From Rotaria sp. Silwood1 (lineage: Eukaryota; Rotifera; Eurotatoria; Philodinida; Philodinidae): 64,000 bases of DNA. Both the position numbers and the translations under genes were made by a program. How positions within the stretch are numbered: the first letter of the stretch is position 1; each line of letters starts with the position of its first letter. The DNA lies in assembly GCA_905250075.1 (NCBI GenBank), contig CAJNOP010000652.1:35873-99872 (forward strand). The letters run 5' to 3'. Below the pieces are notes generated by a model. That model was not told the origin of the DNA and made no database searches. It was given only the letters and a program-made list of their open reading frames with translations. Positions 32,709 to 45,115 of this stretch are shown here, in pieces.

Positions 32709-34446
32709 GTTAGATAAAATATCGACAAGATGAAAATGATCGACAATAACACCTGTACGTTTTTTCTTTTCGAATAAGAACGATGGCTTGATTTAATCTA
32801 AAACAGATATTGAGAACAAGAACAAATTATTCTAATTAACTCGTTTTTTTTTTATCGATGATTGTGAGTTAGAAGAAAAATATTCTTCTCAAAAAAACAA
32901 AACAAATATAACACACATCGTCTGTACATTCATTCATTCATTCCAAGTCAAAAAAACAGAAGATTGGTAATTGTCTTTTTTCCAATCCAAATCAACAAGC
33001 ATAAGAGGGCACCACCAGAAATTTTTATTGTACAGAAAAACAAGACTTTACAAAGAATTGATTTCATGACAAACCATTCTTCATTCTTTGACTATGTATG
33101 AGTAGAATGAAGAAAAAATAAATGCAAAAATGTTAATCAATAAAATTAAATCAAGTTCTTAGTTCACTATTTTAATTTATTGAGAAATATCACACTGAAG
33201 AGTTAACATAAAAATTAACTTTGTGTCATAATATATCAAATATTTCTAATATACGTACGATTGAAATAGAATTAAACTTGTATAAATGCTCTTGAATATG
33301 AACATTGAGGATCAGCATCGTTCATTTTTATTATTTATATCATATAACCAACGTGTAAAAAGTTTTTTGCACATGTCTATAATCATTTTGTCAGATCTAA
33401 ATTACAACTTATTAGTAAATAACGTTTGCTAATTTTTCGCATGTTTAGATGTCATTGACGTGTATCAAAAGCAGTTGGTTTCAACTATAATTTAGAAGTA
33501 TTTCTTAATGTATTTTCAGGAACTTTTACTAAATTACGGTTGATTAGCTGTGAGCAAATACTTGCATAAATCAAGATTGTTGTTTGCGCTAAGCAAAACA
33601 GGTGGTTTTTGTTTATCATTCGTCACTTCTGCGGATGAAATTTTGGTAATAGTTTTTCCTAATGACTGTCTGAGTTCCAAATATTCTGCTGCCAGTATAT
33701 CACAGAGACCTTTGGTTACTTCAGTATACTTTACGGGTTCTTAGCACTTGCCTACAAAATGCTTCTAAATGTTCAATCCTCTAACTTATTAAGAAATTTC
33801 TCATAGAATGCTATAGAAACTGAAAAGTAATGTGCACACATTGATTATGAGAAAGCAGGAGAACATTGCCTCTACAATTTGACTTTGTTATTGATTTGTT
33901 GAGTCGTGTTTTTTTGAAGAAATTTTTGAATATAAAACTTTTTCTAACGGGAAACATAAAAGCTAAATATTAGTATATTCCAGAAGCTCCGTAGATTGAG
34001 CAATTTTGTTGTTAAGTTTTTCAAGCAGCAACATATCCTATATGAAGATCACTGTTGATGGAGACAGAAAAATGTTTTTCAACATGATAAGTCTGAATGA
34101 TATTACAGCAACAAAAAACATGTTTGAACTTTCAGAGGATATCTGAATGCTTCAAAGATACTCTGTGAAAGTTCGAGTATCACCTCTCTCTAACGACCTA
34201 ATTGTATTCAACAGAAATTTATATCTTAATCAGTCTGTAATTGTCAAATGTAAGAAATCATAACATTGCATCTACTACTATATACCAACTGAGAGCTACA
34301 TTTTTACATCTCTAACTCTTTCATTTCCTTTTTAACCCTCCCTCCCGTCACTTCTTAAAATATTTAAGTCACTGAGCTGAAAACATCGCTGACACATTAA
34401 CCCAACAGCTAACAGTTCCGTTTCACCAAGACCGCGATAGCATAAA
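32709..34446. other. Upstream of MO25; no further gene recognised
   Basis: Presumably holds the MO25 promoter and possibly a 5' untranslated exon. Otherwise AT-rich without recognised frames. Confidence 0.4.
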
Positions 34447-34497
34447 GAGTGTGAGTGTGGATGTGATTCTCCTCCTCACTGCACTCATACCCACTCC
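34447..34497. repeat. Degenerate telomere-like hairpin
   Basis: GAGTGTGAGTGTGGATGTG, a spacer GATTCTCCTCCTCAC, then TGCACTCATACCCACTCC. Usual G-then-C order. Read on the other strand, the spacer GGAGGAGAATC resembles the GAAGAGAAT spacers elsewhere. Confidence 0.6.
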
Positions 34498-37400
34498 TTG
34501 AATCAAAGAGCTAGTGAGCTATGGCAAATACGATTTGTAGTGGACGAATGAGAAAGTAATAAAATCGAAGTGATTGTATTCATGTGCGAAAATCAACAGA
34601 AAGAAATATAAGAAGTGAGCGAACAAAACGACTCAAACATTTTGTGGCTCACGACGTAGTGAAAAATAGTCACATCACGTAAAGCGAACACTTGTTGTCT
34701 TCTTTGGAGACTCTCAGAATAAGTCAAAAGAATTCATTTTTTCAAGCCTTGTAGAGAAAGCCACGGCACATCGTTTAAAACAAAAACATCAAGATTATAT
34801 TATTCTTTTCTATATTGACATACATATCAAAAAGACGTGTCGCAATCATTTTAAATTTGCATGCATCTAATTTGTACATAATATTCGTTATTTATAGCTA
34901 CGGATCTGCCAATCGTCTTTAGTAAACGTCTCTTTTCTCTGTCTAGATGAGATTCCACTATCGAAAAAGATTTCTCATATCTTACTGTCGCATTCATATC
35001 AAAACAAGTGCATTTAATCTTAAAAGTGATTTTAAAACGAAAAAAAAATGGAAGTCGTAGTATGGCAACGGTTGTAAGAGCCACGCAATAATCCGTTGCC
35101 TTCGGACCTCCATTCTCTGTTAGATTAGACCGTACTCATATCGTGAAATTTGTTGATATTGCGCATGAACGTAGCAATATAAGAGAAAAATTACATGTGT
35201 TGAAAAGAAGAATGTTGGATCGAGTCTAGACGACTGTATCCATAGGCCCAATATGAGTGAGAACAGAGCACAATAAATACTAGATGCTTTCATGAGAAGT
35301 CAAACATAAAATATACAGATCTTCAATTTTTTGACATATCATGTCTTGCATATATATGTTGCAGATTTTGTAAAAAAAAAGGATTTTCTATGTTTATCAA
35401 AAAAAACAATATATCTGCTTAATATTTAACAAAACTATCTTCCGTCTAATCAGTCAGATACGACTTACACTTACATAGGCTAAATCCATGGATGCATGGA
35501 AGATAAATCAAATGTATTGCCAGTTTTTGAACACACTCTACATGTTGCACATCAGTCACTGCCTCACAGTCATCCGCATGTATTAGATTTGAACGAAAAA
35601 ATTAAGGCTCAATAAAAATCTCGATACTTTCTTCTCATTATCACATATTTTATGAATCAAATATGCTAATGCGATTCGCTTTTATCTTGTTTCATAATAA
35701 TTCACCAATGAATATAAAAGTCTTTCATCTTTATTATCATAACAAACAGAAGCAAATGAAAAACCTATTAGTTCAACCTTGAGCTAAAACGAACTAAATC
35801 AATAAAAAGCAAATATTGGAAAAATTTATATCGATCTAGAGCAAGATTTGTTGATTAGTCACTTATAAAAAATAACTCAACATCAGAGAGTACATTTAAT
35901 GAACTGATTAAAATGACGTAATGCATAAAATAAACTCTTGCCAATAATTGTATCGAATACCGTGCAAATAAGAAATGTCAAAAAGAAAACCATAAAAAAT
36001 TTGCAAACCACTTTCGTCTTATCTAAATGATATAAACATATTATAGAAGAGCAGAATCATTGAACAAAACTTTTCATTGATGTTATTACATTTTTTGATT
36101 ATACATGGTAAAAACATTCAAAAATAGACCTTTTATAGTTCTGAATAGGTAAGATTTCAGGTTTTTCACATAGAATTTTCCTTTAATAAATTGGGGATGA
36201 ATTACATTTTTCAATATCATAGGTAGATAAGTCGGATATGTTTACTACTTCCTAAGAACATAAAATAATATATATGCAGAAAAAAAGATATTTCGTTTGT
36301 CCAAGTCCACTTACCACTCGTCTACATTTTCTTGTACGACGTAGAACCAAATGGTTGGAATAATTGTATATGTCTATGCATAAAAATACAATCTTATTCA
36401 TATCACTATAACTGTTGTCTATTTCTCTGTAAATTTTGAATTTATGTATATAAAATGACAGTTATCATTTATTTATTGAAATCGATGATAATTGTTTTGA
36501 TAAAAAAAAAACTCATAATTTACCAGACTTTGATTTTAATGAATTTTTCATACTCACTCTTTTATCTAATATAACAAATTTAGAGGCGTATTATTTGGAT
36601 CGTATTGGTTAAAATCAACAAATAAACATTTAGAAGAATTTTAGATGAGAAAATAATATACGATTGAACAAAGAGTAGGATTGATCATTATTTTAAGTAA
36701 TCATTTCCTATTTTCTGGTATTTAGAACTAATGAAGTATCATAAACAACAATTCAGTCATTGTACATTAAGATTATAATACACGTGATCTTAACAGATAT
36801 TGTTATACAGCCAAATGTTGATTATTATTTATTATTAAACATATCAGAAATTAATTTAGAAGTATAGATAATTTTAATGTATAATGATCGAAAGCTGCTG
36901 CTGCTAAACGGTGGACGATCTTATTTACATGATGTTAATAACAAGTCCTAATACACTTCAGGATTATTGAGATTCCTGTCATATTCTTCTTCGGAAATAT
37001 TCATGGTACTTTCATTATCTTCACTCTATTACACACCCACACCCACAAAAATCGATAATTGATCCTATTGTTCAAAGTGTAATATAGTTGAGTTAAGATC
37101 AGATTTCAAAATTTATATTCTTGCCTTTTATTGAAGCATAAAAGTCAAATAAAATAGTCGAAATTCATTTGCAAGCTATCAACCAACTACATGTGAAAGA
37201 TATTTTGACTAAAATAAATCACTTATCCCCTTCATACATGTATCGTAGAAGTTTGTATTTTTTCGTCGTAGATGCTTTTCAAACTGTTTTCCAATAAACT
37301 AGGCGATGAAAAAGCAGTACAAGATCATTTATTTCAAGAAAGTGGTCTTGACTCCACGAATATATCCATATAGATGTCTACTCTCATATTTTCAGATAAT

Positions 37401-37597
37401 TAATTCAGATTTAGAATTTTTTATTATAAATAAACAGATTTTATAAACAGACATCAGATAACAATTGTTCATTGGCTGAAAACGACTTATTGTCATCCGT
37501 TATCAACTTAGACAATAAAAAACGCACCATTGTGTTTATTAACATTAGCGGTAAAATTTCAACAAGCCAGTATAAATATATAACTAACTATTGACAC
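34498..37597. other. Three kb of AT-rich DNA without a recognised gene
   Basis: Scattered short frames only. A lone C-rich telomere-like tract (ACACACCCACACCCACA) sits at 37029-37047 with no G-rich partner. Confidence 0.4.
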
Positions 37598-39510
37598 TTG
37601 AATATTAACATGAACCATTCATTTGTTCAATTAAGAAATTTATCTGATGGAATATTTCTGATTGTTTTTACGAAATTCAACACAATCGATGCATTCAATT
37701 CTATAATGAGTCTAAGTAAATGGTTAGACAAAATTCTACAAATTCATGATAAAATCAGATGGCTTAATCTTGAATTATTATCTATGAAACGTATTCTTGT
37801 CGCGACCAATTATTTTAATTTATGTAGACTTGGCTTATATAATATTCATGAGATTACAGCTACATATCTATTTTTACAGTAAGAAATTCGATTTTTATTA
37901 AATTCATATAATTAATTCGAGCATTAAAAACTCTGTTTACTTCAGAATACTTTTGTATAAGATTTAGATTTTGTTACGAATATAAATAAGAGCAAAATTG
38001 CTAATAGAGAAATTAATAAATATTAGTAAATGTAAACATTATTTTCTTTGATGTAACAATTTGTGGAACATAAGTATTTATTCTTATTATAATCAAAATA
38101 TTTTCCTGAGAATGTGATGATCGACAAAAAAACGTTTTTTGTTTTATTGCTACTTACTAAGATTAAAATTTTATCCAGCCAACTTAATATTGAGTATTTA
38201 CGCGATAAATAGTTACTATTACATTTTCATCGAACTCAGACAAACGTCTCTGTTACTTAAGACAATCGTTTTAGTAAAGTTGATAGATTTATTCATTTGC
38301 AGCCATTTGACTAGTTTCGAATCAGTATTCTCCTTGGCTCAAACATATCAGTGAAGTGCTTAACGAACTGAGATGTCGAACCTATACGCGTTAATTCTTC
38401 TTTTACTAACACAAAATATGTAATATGAGAAATGTCTAATAGATGATGGTTTCTTTTCAAAGGTATTTGCTCATCAGAGAATCGCTAAGACTTATTTATT
38501 TCTACGTGTTAGATAACACATTTCTTTGGCTATCGCTCGATATCTTTTCTTTTACTTGGTTCTTGGTTGGTAGGATCAAGAGAAAAATCGAAAAGGTTAA
38601 AATTGAATATGATTAGTTGTTTTTCTCATTCATTTTGTATATTTATTTAGGCAAATATTCTATCTTTTATATTTTCAAATTAAATACATTTTGACAATGT
38701 TCACTAATTTATATTATTTAAAGTTTCAAGCGTCTTCAATATTTTCTCAACAAATATCATTGAATACTTTACCTTGAAAAATTATATTCTTTTCAATTCT
38801 ATTAGAATTACATGTTAATTTGAAAAATTTCAGTGAGTATCTTTATTTGCTCGATGGTCGTTGTAATGAACTTCACAGATTGTTAATATTTCGGATATTC
38901 GTTCACATTGAACAATCAATAATAAAGTAAATTTAAATTAAAATGTTTTTCATTAACTTGTGATGTGAATATATATCTGTGTGTGATGAATTTATTGTGC
39001 CACTTTTACAGCGTATGTCAAATTTAGAAAAACTTGGTTTGTATCTACTAATTGAACATTTATTGATGGTACTGATTTGAAGTCTAATATTATTAATTAT
39101 TTATTATATTTAAAAAAAAATTTCAATTTAATAGTCATTCATTTATTTCTATGGATAATCGAACTATTTCTTATGTTAACTAATCCAATATCACAAAAAT
39201 TATCAATTGTTCAATTTCTCTATCTTACTAAATTAGATCTTGATAATGCCCGTGATAATTATATCGAATAATTTTTAATTGATACAAAAAACATTTTTAT
39301 CAAATAATATTTTATTTAATATTGCTTACTATCAATTGAAGTAAATAACCTACAATTTTACAAGATAAGCAATACGAAATAATTGTGATAAATTGGCTAA
39401 AATATATCTTAATAATGAATCAGATATTCCAATTAAATATAAAAGACATTTATAGATATTTGAACTTGCTGGTTATATTTTTCACTTCACGAGAAAAAAA
39501 CCGCAAAGTA
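37598..39510 (+). pseudogene. Decayed F-box/LRR-like gene of the bdelloid-expanded type
   Basis: The first segment (from about 37604) reads like the F-box N-terminus of a family I recall as abundant in bdelloids: LSDGIFLIVFTKFNTIDAF, then IRWLNLELLSMKRILVATN and NLCRLGLYNIHEITATYLF. It ends in a donor-like CA|GTAAGA. Further pieces in the expected order appear downstream: FTNLYYLKFQASSIF (38.70 kb), ELHVNLKNFSEYLYLLDGRC (38.82 kb), IDGTDLKSNIINYLLYLKK (39.06 kb) and LTKLDLDNARDNYIEQFLID (39.23 kb). Stops and frame changes separate them and part of the middle is unrecognisable, so I call it a pseudogene. Some gaps could be introns. F-box proteins recruit substrates to SCF ubiquitin ligases. 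Confidence 0.6.
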
Positions 39511-39909
39511 AAATTAACTATGTGCTGTGAGATACTAATATTCTTCTCAGAAAAATGATAGTTGCTTGGAAATGATTGCATTTCAGTAAGTTCTAACCAA
39601 TATAAGATATTTTAGACAACATTATCATATTATGATTATTCTAGACTGCTCAAGAAGTATTAAACAAACAATTGAATATTATTAACTATATTGAGCAAAC
39701 TGATAGAATATGACTTGTTTTCTTATTGAAATTGTATTATTCAATGAAATTAGGTCGATTTTGTAACTAGCTAGAGTTAAGATAGTTTGGAATAAAATTG
39801 ATCTTTTAAATGACAAATATCATTTTTTATATTGATATAATAATTTATTGTTGTTTATGTAAATGAAAAATTATCAATGTTTAATTATTAAATTTTCTTA
39901 TAGATAGCA

Positions 39910-40619
39910 ATGGAAATGTTTCCATTTCTTAGTGCTTTTTTACGTTTATATGCAGACAAATACGAACATCCTAGAGAAAAATTAATCGTTTTGGTTCATT
40001 GGACTTTTTTAAGTAAAGAGTTTTTAATTGTGAAGGATGATAAAGTAAGAAACAGTTTTTTTTTTCCATCACAGTTGACTATCTGTTTTTTAGGATAATG
40101 AAATTATTGATTGGGTAAAAAGCGAGAAAAATTCAATAAATATTCATTATTTTCGAGACGATTTGGTCATACAAACTGAACAATATTTTGATGATGAAAA
40201 TTTTTTTATTCAATTCAAGATGGAAAGTATCAGATATAAAATATTATCTTCAATTCTTTTTCTTTTAATTTCTAGGATGAAAATAATCAATTACTTTTTC
40301 AAGTACCATTAAAAGATTATTTCAATCATACTGATGGGTAAGATTGATTTTTTTCTTTTTTTTCTTTTTTATTAGATCTCATCTTATGGATAATTTATTG
40401 TAACAAAAAAATATTCTTTTTTTTTGTATAGATCATTAAAAGATATTGATGATTTTATAATAAAAATAAGAAACGAAATTTACGCATTTTCACAACGAAA
40501 ACAACAGATCGATAAAAATAAAGAAAAACAAATGCAACAACAATTAAAGTAAGCATAACAAAAAATCAATATTTAATATTTGGTTTTTTGTTCTTTGTAG
40601 AAATGATATTCAATTATAA
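39910..40619 (+). CDS. PI31-like proteasome regulator (N-terminal domain)
   Basis: Exons by eye: 39910-40044, 40094-40226, 40276-40337, 40432-40548 (or to a TAA at 40550-40552) and optionally 40601-40619. The product, about 150 residues, resembles the N-terminal PI31 (PSMF1) domain: FLRLYADKYEHPREKLIVLVHWTFLS, then HYFRDDLVIQ, LLFQVPLKDYF and IDDFIIKIRNEI. This corresponds to the human order (FLHWE, LRYEY, LNLDDYI, SEELRSRI). PI31 binds 20S proteasomes and FBXO7-type adaptors and regulates proteasome assembly or transport. The C-terminal Pro-rich HbYX tail of PI31 is not visible, so this is a short form. The junction of exons 2 and 3 is out of frame by one base, near a run of T; this is either a sequencing slip or a real lesion. 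AATAAA follows at 40641. Confidence 0.6.
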
Positions 40620-40699
40620 ATTTCATCATCATTGTGATAGAATAAATGTTGTCTATCTTTTATTTAACAATAAAACTTAATAAAAAATTGCATCATCAT

Positions 40700-41765
40700 T
40701 TAGATATAGATAAATATATACTAATATAACAATTAAATGAGCGTTAGGATAGGAATAATAAAGATTATTTTATCTTTAACTAGATATTTTTAATTAGATT
40801 ACTTTGGCTTCTATCTTAGATTTAAAAAAATATTTATTTTCTCTTTCAATATTACTGTTATATATATATATAGGTTTTTAACAAAAGATATAGCATTCTT
40901 AATGACTTTGAAACTCTTGAAGATTAATTTAATAGAAAATAATTATATATATTCCTTTTTTTTGGAAATATTCAGTCGAAAATTTTTCAAATAGGAGTTA
41001 AATCGATAAATTCTATTTAATCATTTGTGACAAAACGAAAAGTAGACTTTCGAAAAATTCTATGCACATATTCATGTGTTCGATTTGATTTAATTTATAA
41101 AATCATTTTTTATCAGAAAATGTTGTATTTAAATTGATTTTTAATTTGAAATAACATTGATCAAATACAAATATCATTTGATCATACATTTAATTTTACA
41201 TCGCTCGAAAGAACAAGCAATATTTTATAGAATTTTAGATATGGTCCATATATACAGGACGGATAAATAAATGGAACGATAAATCGTTGGATGAGTCTGA
41301 TGATATTTAAGGTTTGAAACAGTTCCAAACTTCAGATGGGTTGAAGGAACAGTCGAGGCCAATTACCGCACAGGTTAGCCCAAGTCTTTTGATCATCGAG
41401 ACCAGAAAATACCGGACTAAGTAGGTATAACGTTCGAGTTTCTCGTAGCTGCTTAAAGATCACTGCGCGAATTCCCTGTTTGGTGCGTAAATGCAACAGC
41501 GATAGCTGTATCGCAAAACCAATTGCTCGACAGAACTGAGGCATTGTTGCATCTAAATATCGATAAGTACACAAATAAATAATTTGTCATAGAACACATC
41601 AAAGATTCACGGGACAATGAAAAACTATCCCATTAAATGTTGCTGGAAGCCGTTCAGGACCTGTCTTTGATCCCGTCTAATCCTGTAAACATGTTTTTCT
41701 CAAAAAGTCAATATCATACACATATATTTACTCATGCTACGTCTGAACAGTATTTCCTAGCGAAT
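40700..41765. other. No gene recognised
   Basis: AT-rich, except for a less AT-rich 240-bp patch with an 80-codon minus-strand frame (41332-41574). It lacks any motif I know and could be transposon-derived. Confidence 0.35.
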
Positions 41766-41851
41766 GTGGGGTGTGAGATTCACTGACATGCATACGCACA
41801 CCCACACGCCACACTCACACCCACCCACACCCATACATCCACACACCCACA
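41766..41851. repeat. Telomere-like hairpin with GTATGCATG spacer
   Basis: GTGGGGTGTGAG, a spacer TTCACTGACATGCATACGC, then CCCACA-type repeats. On the minus strand the spacer reads GCGTATGCATGTCAGTGAA, matching the copies at 47.12 and 55.58 kb. Confidence 0.75.
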
Positions 41852-41869
41852 CTATCTACTGTCCATGTA

Positions 41870-42345
41870 GAAATATCATGTACTCCATTATTTTTTGAAT
41901 AATTTAAGAAAGCAAACAGTTAGACATTTGCGGTTTTCACCGATCGAAAGAGGAGACTGGGGATCTTCTTGGGCCCTAATTTTGTGTTAGACGAAATTAT
42001 TTCAAAATCAATCATTTCTGCAAAACATCGAAAAAATGTGTAAAAACGGTCTATCATTAGTGAAATTTCGACAAAAAGTGAGAAAATTTGCGTAAAACTT
42101 AAAAATTTATAGTTGTTGTGGAAGTAAATAGACGATTTTACTTGTTCAACATTCGGATGTGAGAAAATAATCATTCAAATTATATCTTGAACTATAAATT
42201 TGAAGTCTCTCTATCTAGATCACCTGTCAAAACTAAAATTTCATCGAAGTGACGGATCAGTCTCCTCTTTCGATTGGTGAAAACCGCAGGTCTCTAGCCG
42301 TTTGCATTCTCGAGTTATTCAAAAAACAGTAGAGCACATTATATT
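41870..42345. mobile_element. Probable fold-back element, ~70-bp inverted arms
   Basis: GCGGTTTTCACCGATCGAAAGAGGA near 41930-41955 is inverted near 42260-42285. The match continues outwards through TTATTCAAAAAA to about 41870 and 42345 with mismatches. The centre has no gene. I saw no clear target duplication. Confidence 0.55.
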
Positions 42346-45115
42346 TTGAAATGAACAATAGGTGCGATATACTAAGCCATCGTACAGTAACTTCTTATTT
42401 TATAGCTTTTATCTCTTTGTTGTAGAGTTTGATTTAAACTGACCTAGGCCAAGAAGATAGTGCCGAACTAACATCATGTGACAAGACAGTTGAGGTGAAA
42501 ACTTACGCTTTTAACCTAACAACACAATTGCTTGCATTGTGTAATTGAATACGGCATGTAGTTAGCATAAACCTGGCTGATCGTGCTCAAAAACATTCAT
42601 ATGACCAGTTTGAGTATGGATGAAGACAAATTTCAAAGTTCTAATTCAATATATTCAGCACTAAAAAAAGACATCATCGTTAGTATCGCTCTTGTCTGAA
42701 TCACAATCATCGTAATCCAGTAGAAGATTACTATCACTGTTCAATGTATTTCATGTGAATTGATGATTCTCCTTCTTTCTTCTCTCTTTTTTTCTCTTTA
42801 AGTACGTTTTCATGAGTGCCGACATTGGTGAAGATCCGGTTGAACATATTATTAAAAATGTAAGCAATACCATTGAGACAAATTGTCATCATCCAAGGCT
42901 TTGATAAAATTACTACCTCGATCTAATACTAAAATAATACCATGAATTGAAATGTCGAATCGAAAACGTTTGAGAGCAGCTTTGATTGTCTATTGTGAGA
43001 GACATAGAGTCGAAATAAAAAAGTATATACTTGACAGAGCAGATGTTTGTTTTATACCTACGCAATAGTATGAACCCACTTGTCGATTTCAATATACAGT
43101 TCAGAAGAGAGATCGACTGTATCAAGCTTATAATTACTATTAACGAAAGAAGCTGTTAATTCAAGATAATAATTTTCTGTTTGAATCTGTTGCTCCACAT
43201 GTCTCAGTTACTTAAAAGCGTTCCTTCTTTTGCTGCTTGGATCAATTCGATCTTTAACTATTCACGAACTTCGCTTGCTTGTCATCCATTTTTTCGGGTA
43301 ATTATCGGTCTCCATGGTACAATATCATTGGCAGTTATACGGCTGAGAAATGACTCTACAAACATTGAAATGAAGACATTGAAAAATTGATGATAAATTT
43401 TAAGTTTATTTATCACTACTTCAGTTAAGACGTTGTTGAATGGCAGTAAGGAAACCTTTATCTTAAACAATACTGATCGGACGTGCATTTCCACAATTAA
43501 ACCGGGTAGAATTAATGTGGCTGAGACTAGTCAGTGAAGTGTCACTAGATGAAGTTAAGGACAAGTTAGAATTAAATGAAAGCATGGATTTCAACTGTTC
43601 CTTTGGACATTTGTGTTCAAGCAGTGGTTCTGCAGATTCATGAATATATACATATGTCTTGTAGCAAGCTCGACATAATGCAAAAGTCTTGATAATAGTA
43701 TATTTATTGTTTTCAACTTTGGTCGCTGGTAAATTGAATTGCGATCAACATGATAATCGATTGATCTGTTTTGATTTCGTACTATCGACGACTGTGTATT
43801 TCTATGGTTCTTCTTTTAGCAACATTTTATTGTTTGTGTTATACTTGCTGTGATCGGAGGAACGCTGCATAAATAATATTCATACACTTGAGGATAGATG
43901 TATATTGTTTGACATTGAGACTGGCATTGAAGTAACTGGTGTATCAGGCAACATGATTACGTGACAATCAGATGATGCCGCCGGTGGGTGATCGGTAAAG
44001 AGCGCAAGAAAGGGAAAGAGAGAGAGAACAATGAAAAGTGAAATGATCAGACTATGAACGAAGGAAAAGTGAGGACAAAGATAGTATTACAAAGTGAAGA
44101 GATAAGAGCATGAACACAGTGGAATTATGTAATACGAAGAAAACGGTGAACAAAGCGGTCAAAATACATTTAAAAATGAGAGAAGAATATAATACAAAGA
44201 GAAAAAGAAAGGAGAGCAATACATTGTAAAAAGCTTGTCAGCGTAACCTCTTTGACACTAAAATGTGGAACTCACATATGCTGTGTAAGCTAGAACACAA
44301 TCTAGTATAATCTGTTGCAAGAGAAAAAGTATCCGTTAAGCTTTGGCGCCTTCTCCCCCATTGCTAAAGGAAATGGATTCAATAGTCTGTAAAATACCTC
44401 TCCCGCAGGTTGCTATGGAAATGTACTCGTTGATCTCTGTCCGTGGTTGTTATGCACAATGGGAGGTAGAGGAGTGGGAAAACTTCGCCGTACAACTGAT
44501 ACTCTTCATTTTCCTTCGTAAAATAGGTTAGTTCTACCAAAAAAGGGAGCGTGACTATATCGGCCGGAGAGTGAGGTATGAAAAACAGGGAAGGGCACAA
44601 ACACAACGAAAAGCATATATATAGCTGCGCGTAACATGCAGAGGACGAATATATGCACTTCTGATCACTGACAAAAGACGCAGAAAAAGAGAAAAAAATG
44701 TGCATAAAAAGAATAAAAGAAGTGATGATATAGATAATTGAAAAGGTTGGTGATGAATCAATGTGGTCGAAACGACCGATGGTTACAAGCAATAACAGTC
44801 AGAAAAACAAGACGAACTCGTGGGAAAGAAAAGCTCGTCGAAGAAAAATAATTTAAAATGTGTAGATATAATAGTAGACTTATGTGTACCAAAGAATATT
44901 GTAGCGATATAAACACTCAGATAAAATTGAATAGATTTAAAGTACAGAAAATTTTTATTAAACTTTTAAATACAACTAGATTTTATCAGAAAAGAACACT
45001 TTGGTTTGAGTGAGAGTAAGATGCATTTCGAGAGAAAGTTTAAAAATGAGTTCGATTTAAAGATGAAAACAAAGAGATGTTTTTGGCTTTATAAGACGGT
45101 AGACACTATACATAG
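42346..45115. other. No gene recognised
   Basis: Frames at 43181-43390 plus and 44379-44792 minus are unsupported. The 44.0-44.2 kb part is strikingly purine-rich on the plus strand (AAAGAGAGAGAG-type). A minus-strand stretch near 42.65-42.72 kb encodes an acidic run (DYDDCDSDKSDTNDD) that might be a transposase or other protein remnant. Confidence 0.35.

Noticed and set aside
44379-44792. 137-codon minus-strand frame
   Set aside because: No motif, overlapping frames of similar length on both strands, and purine/pyrimidine strand bias explain it.
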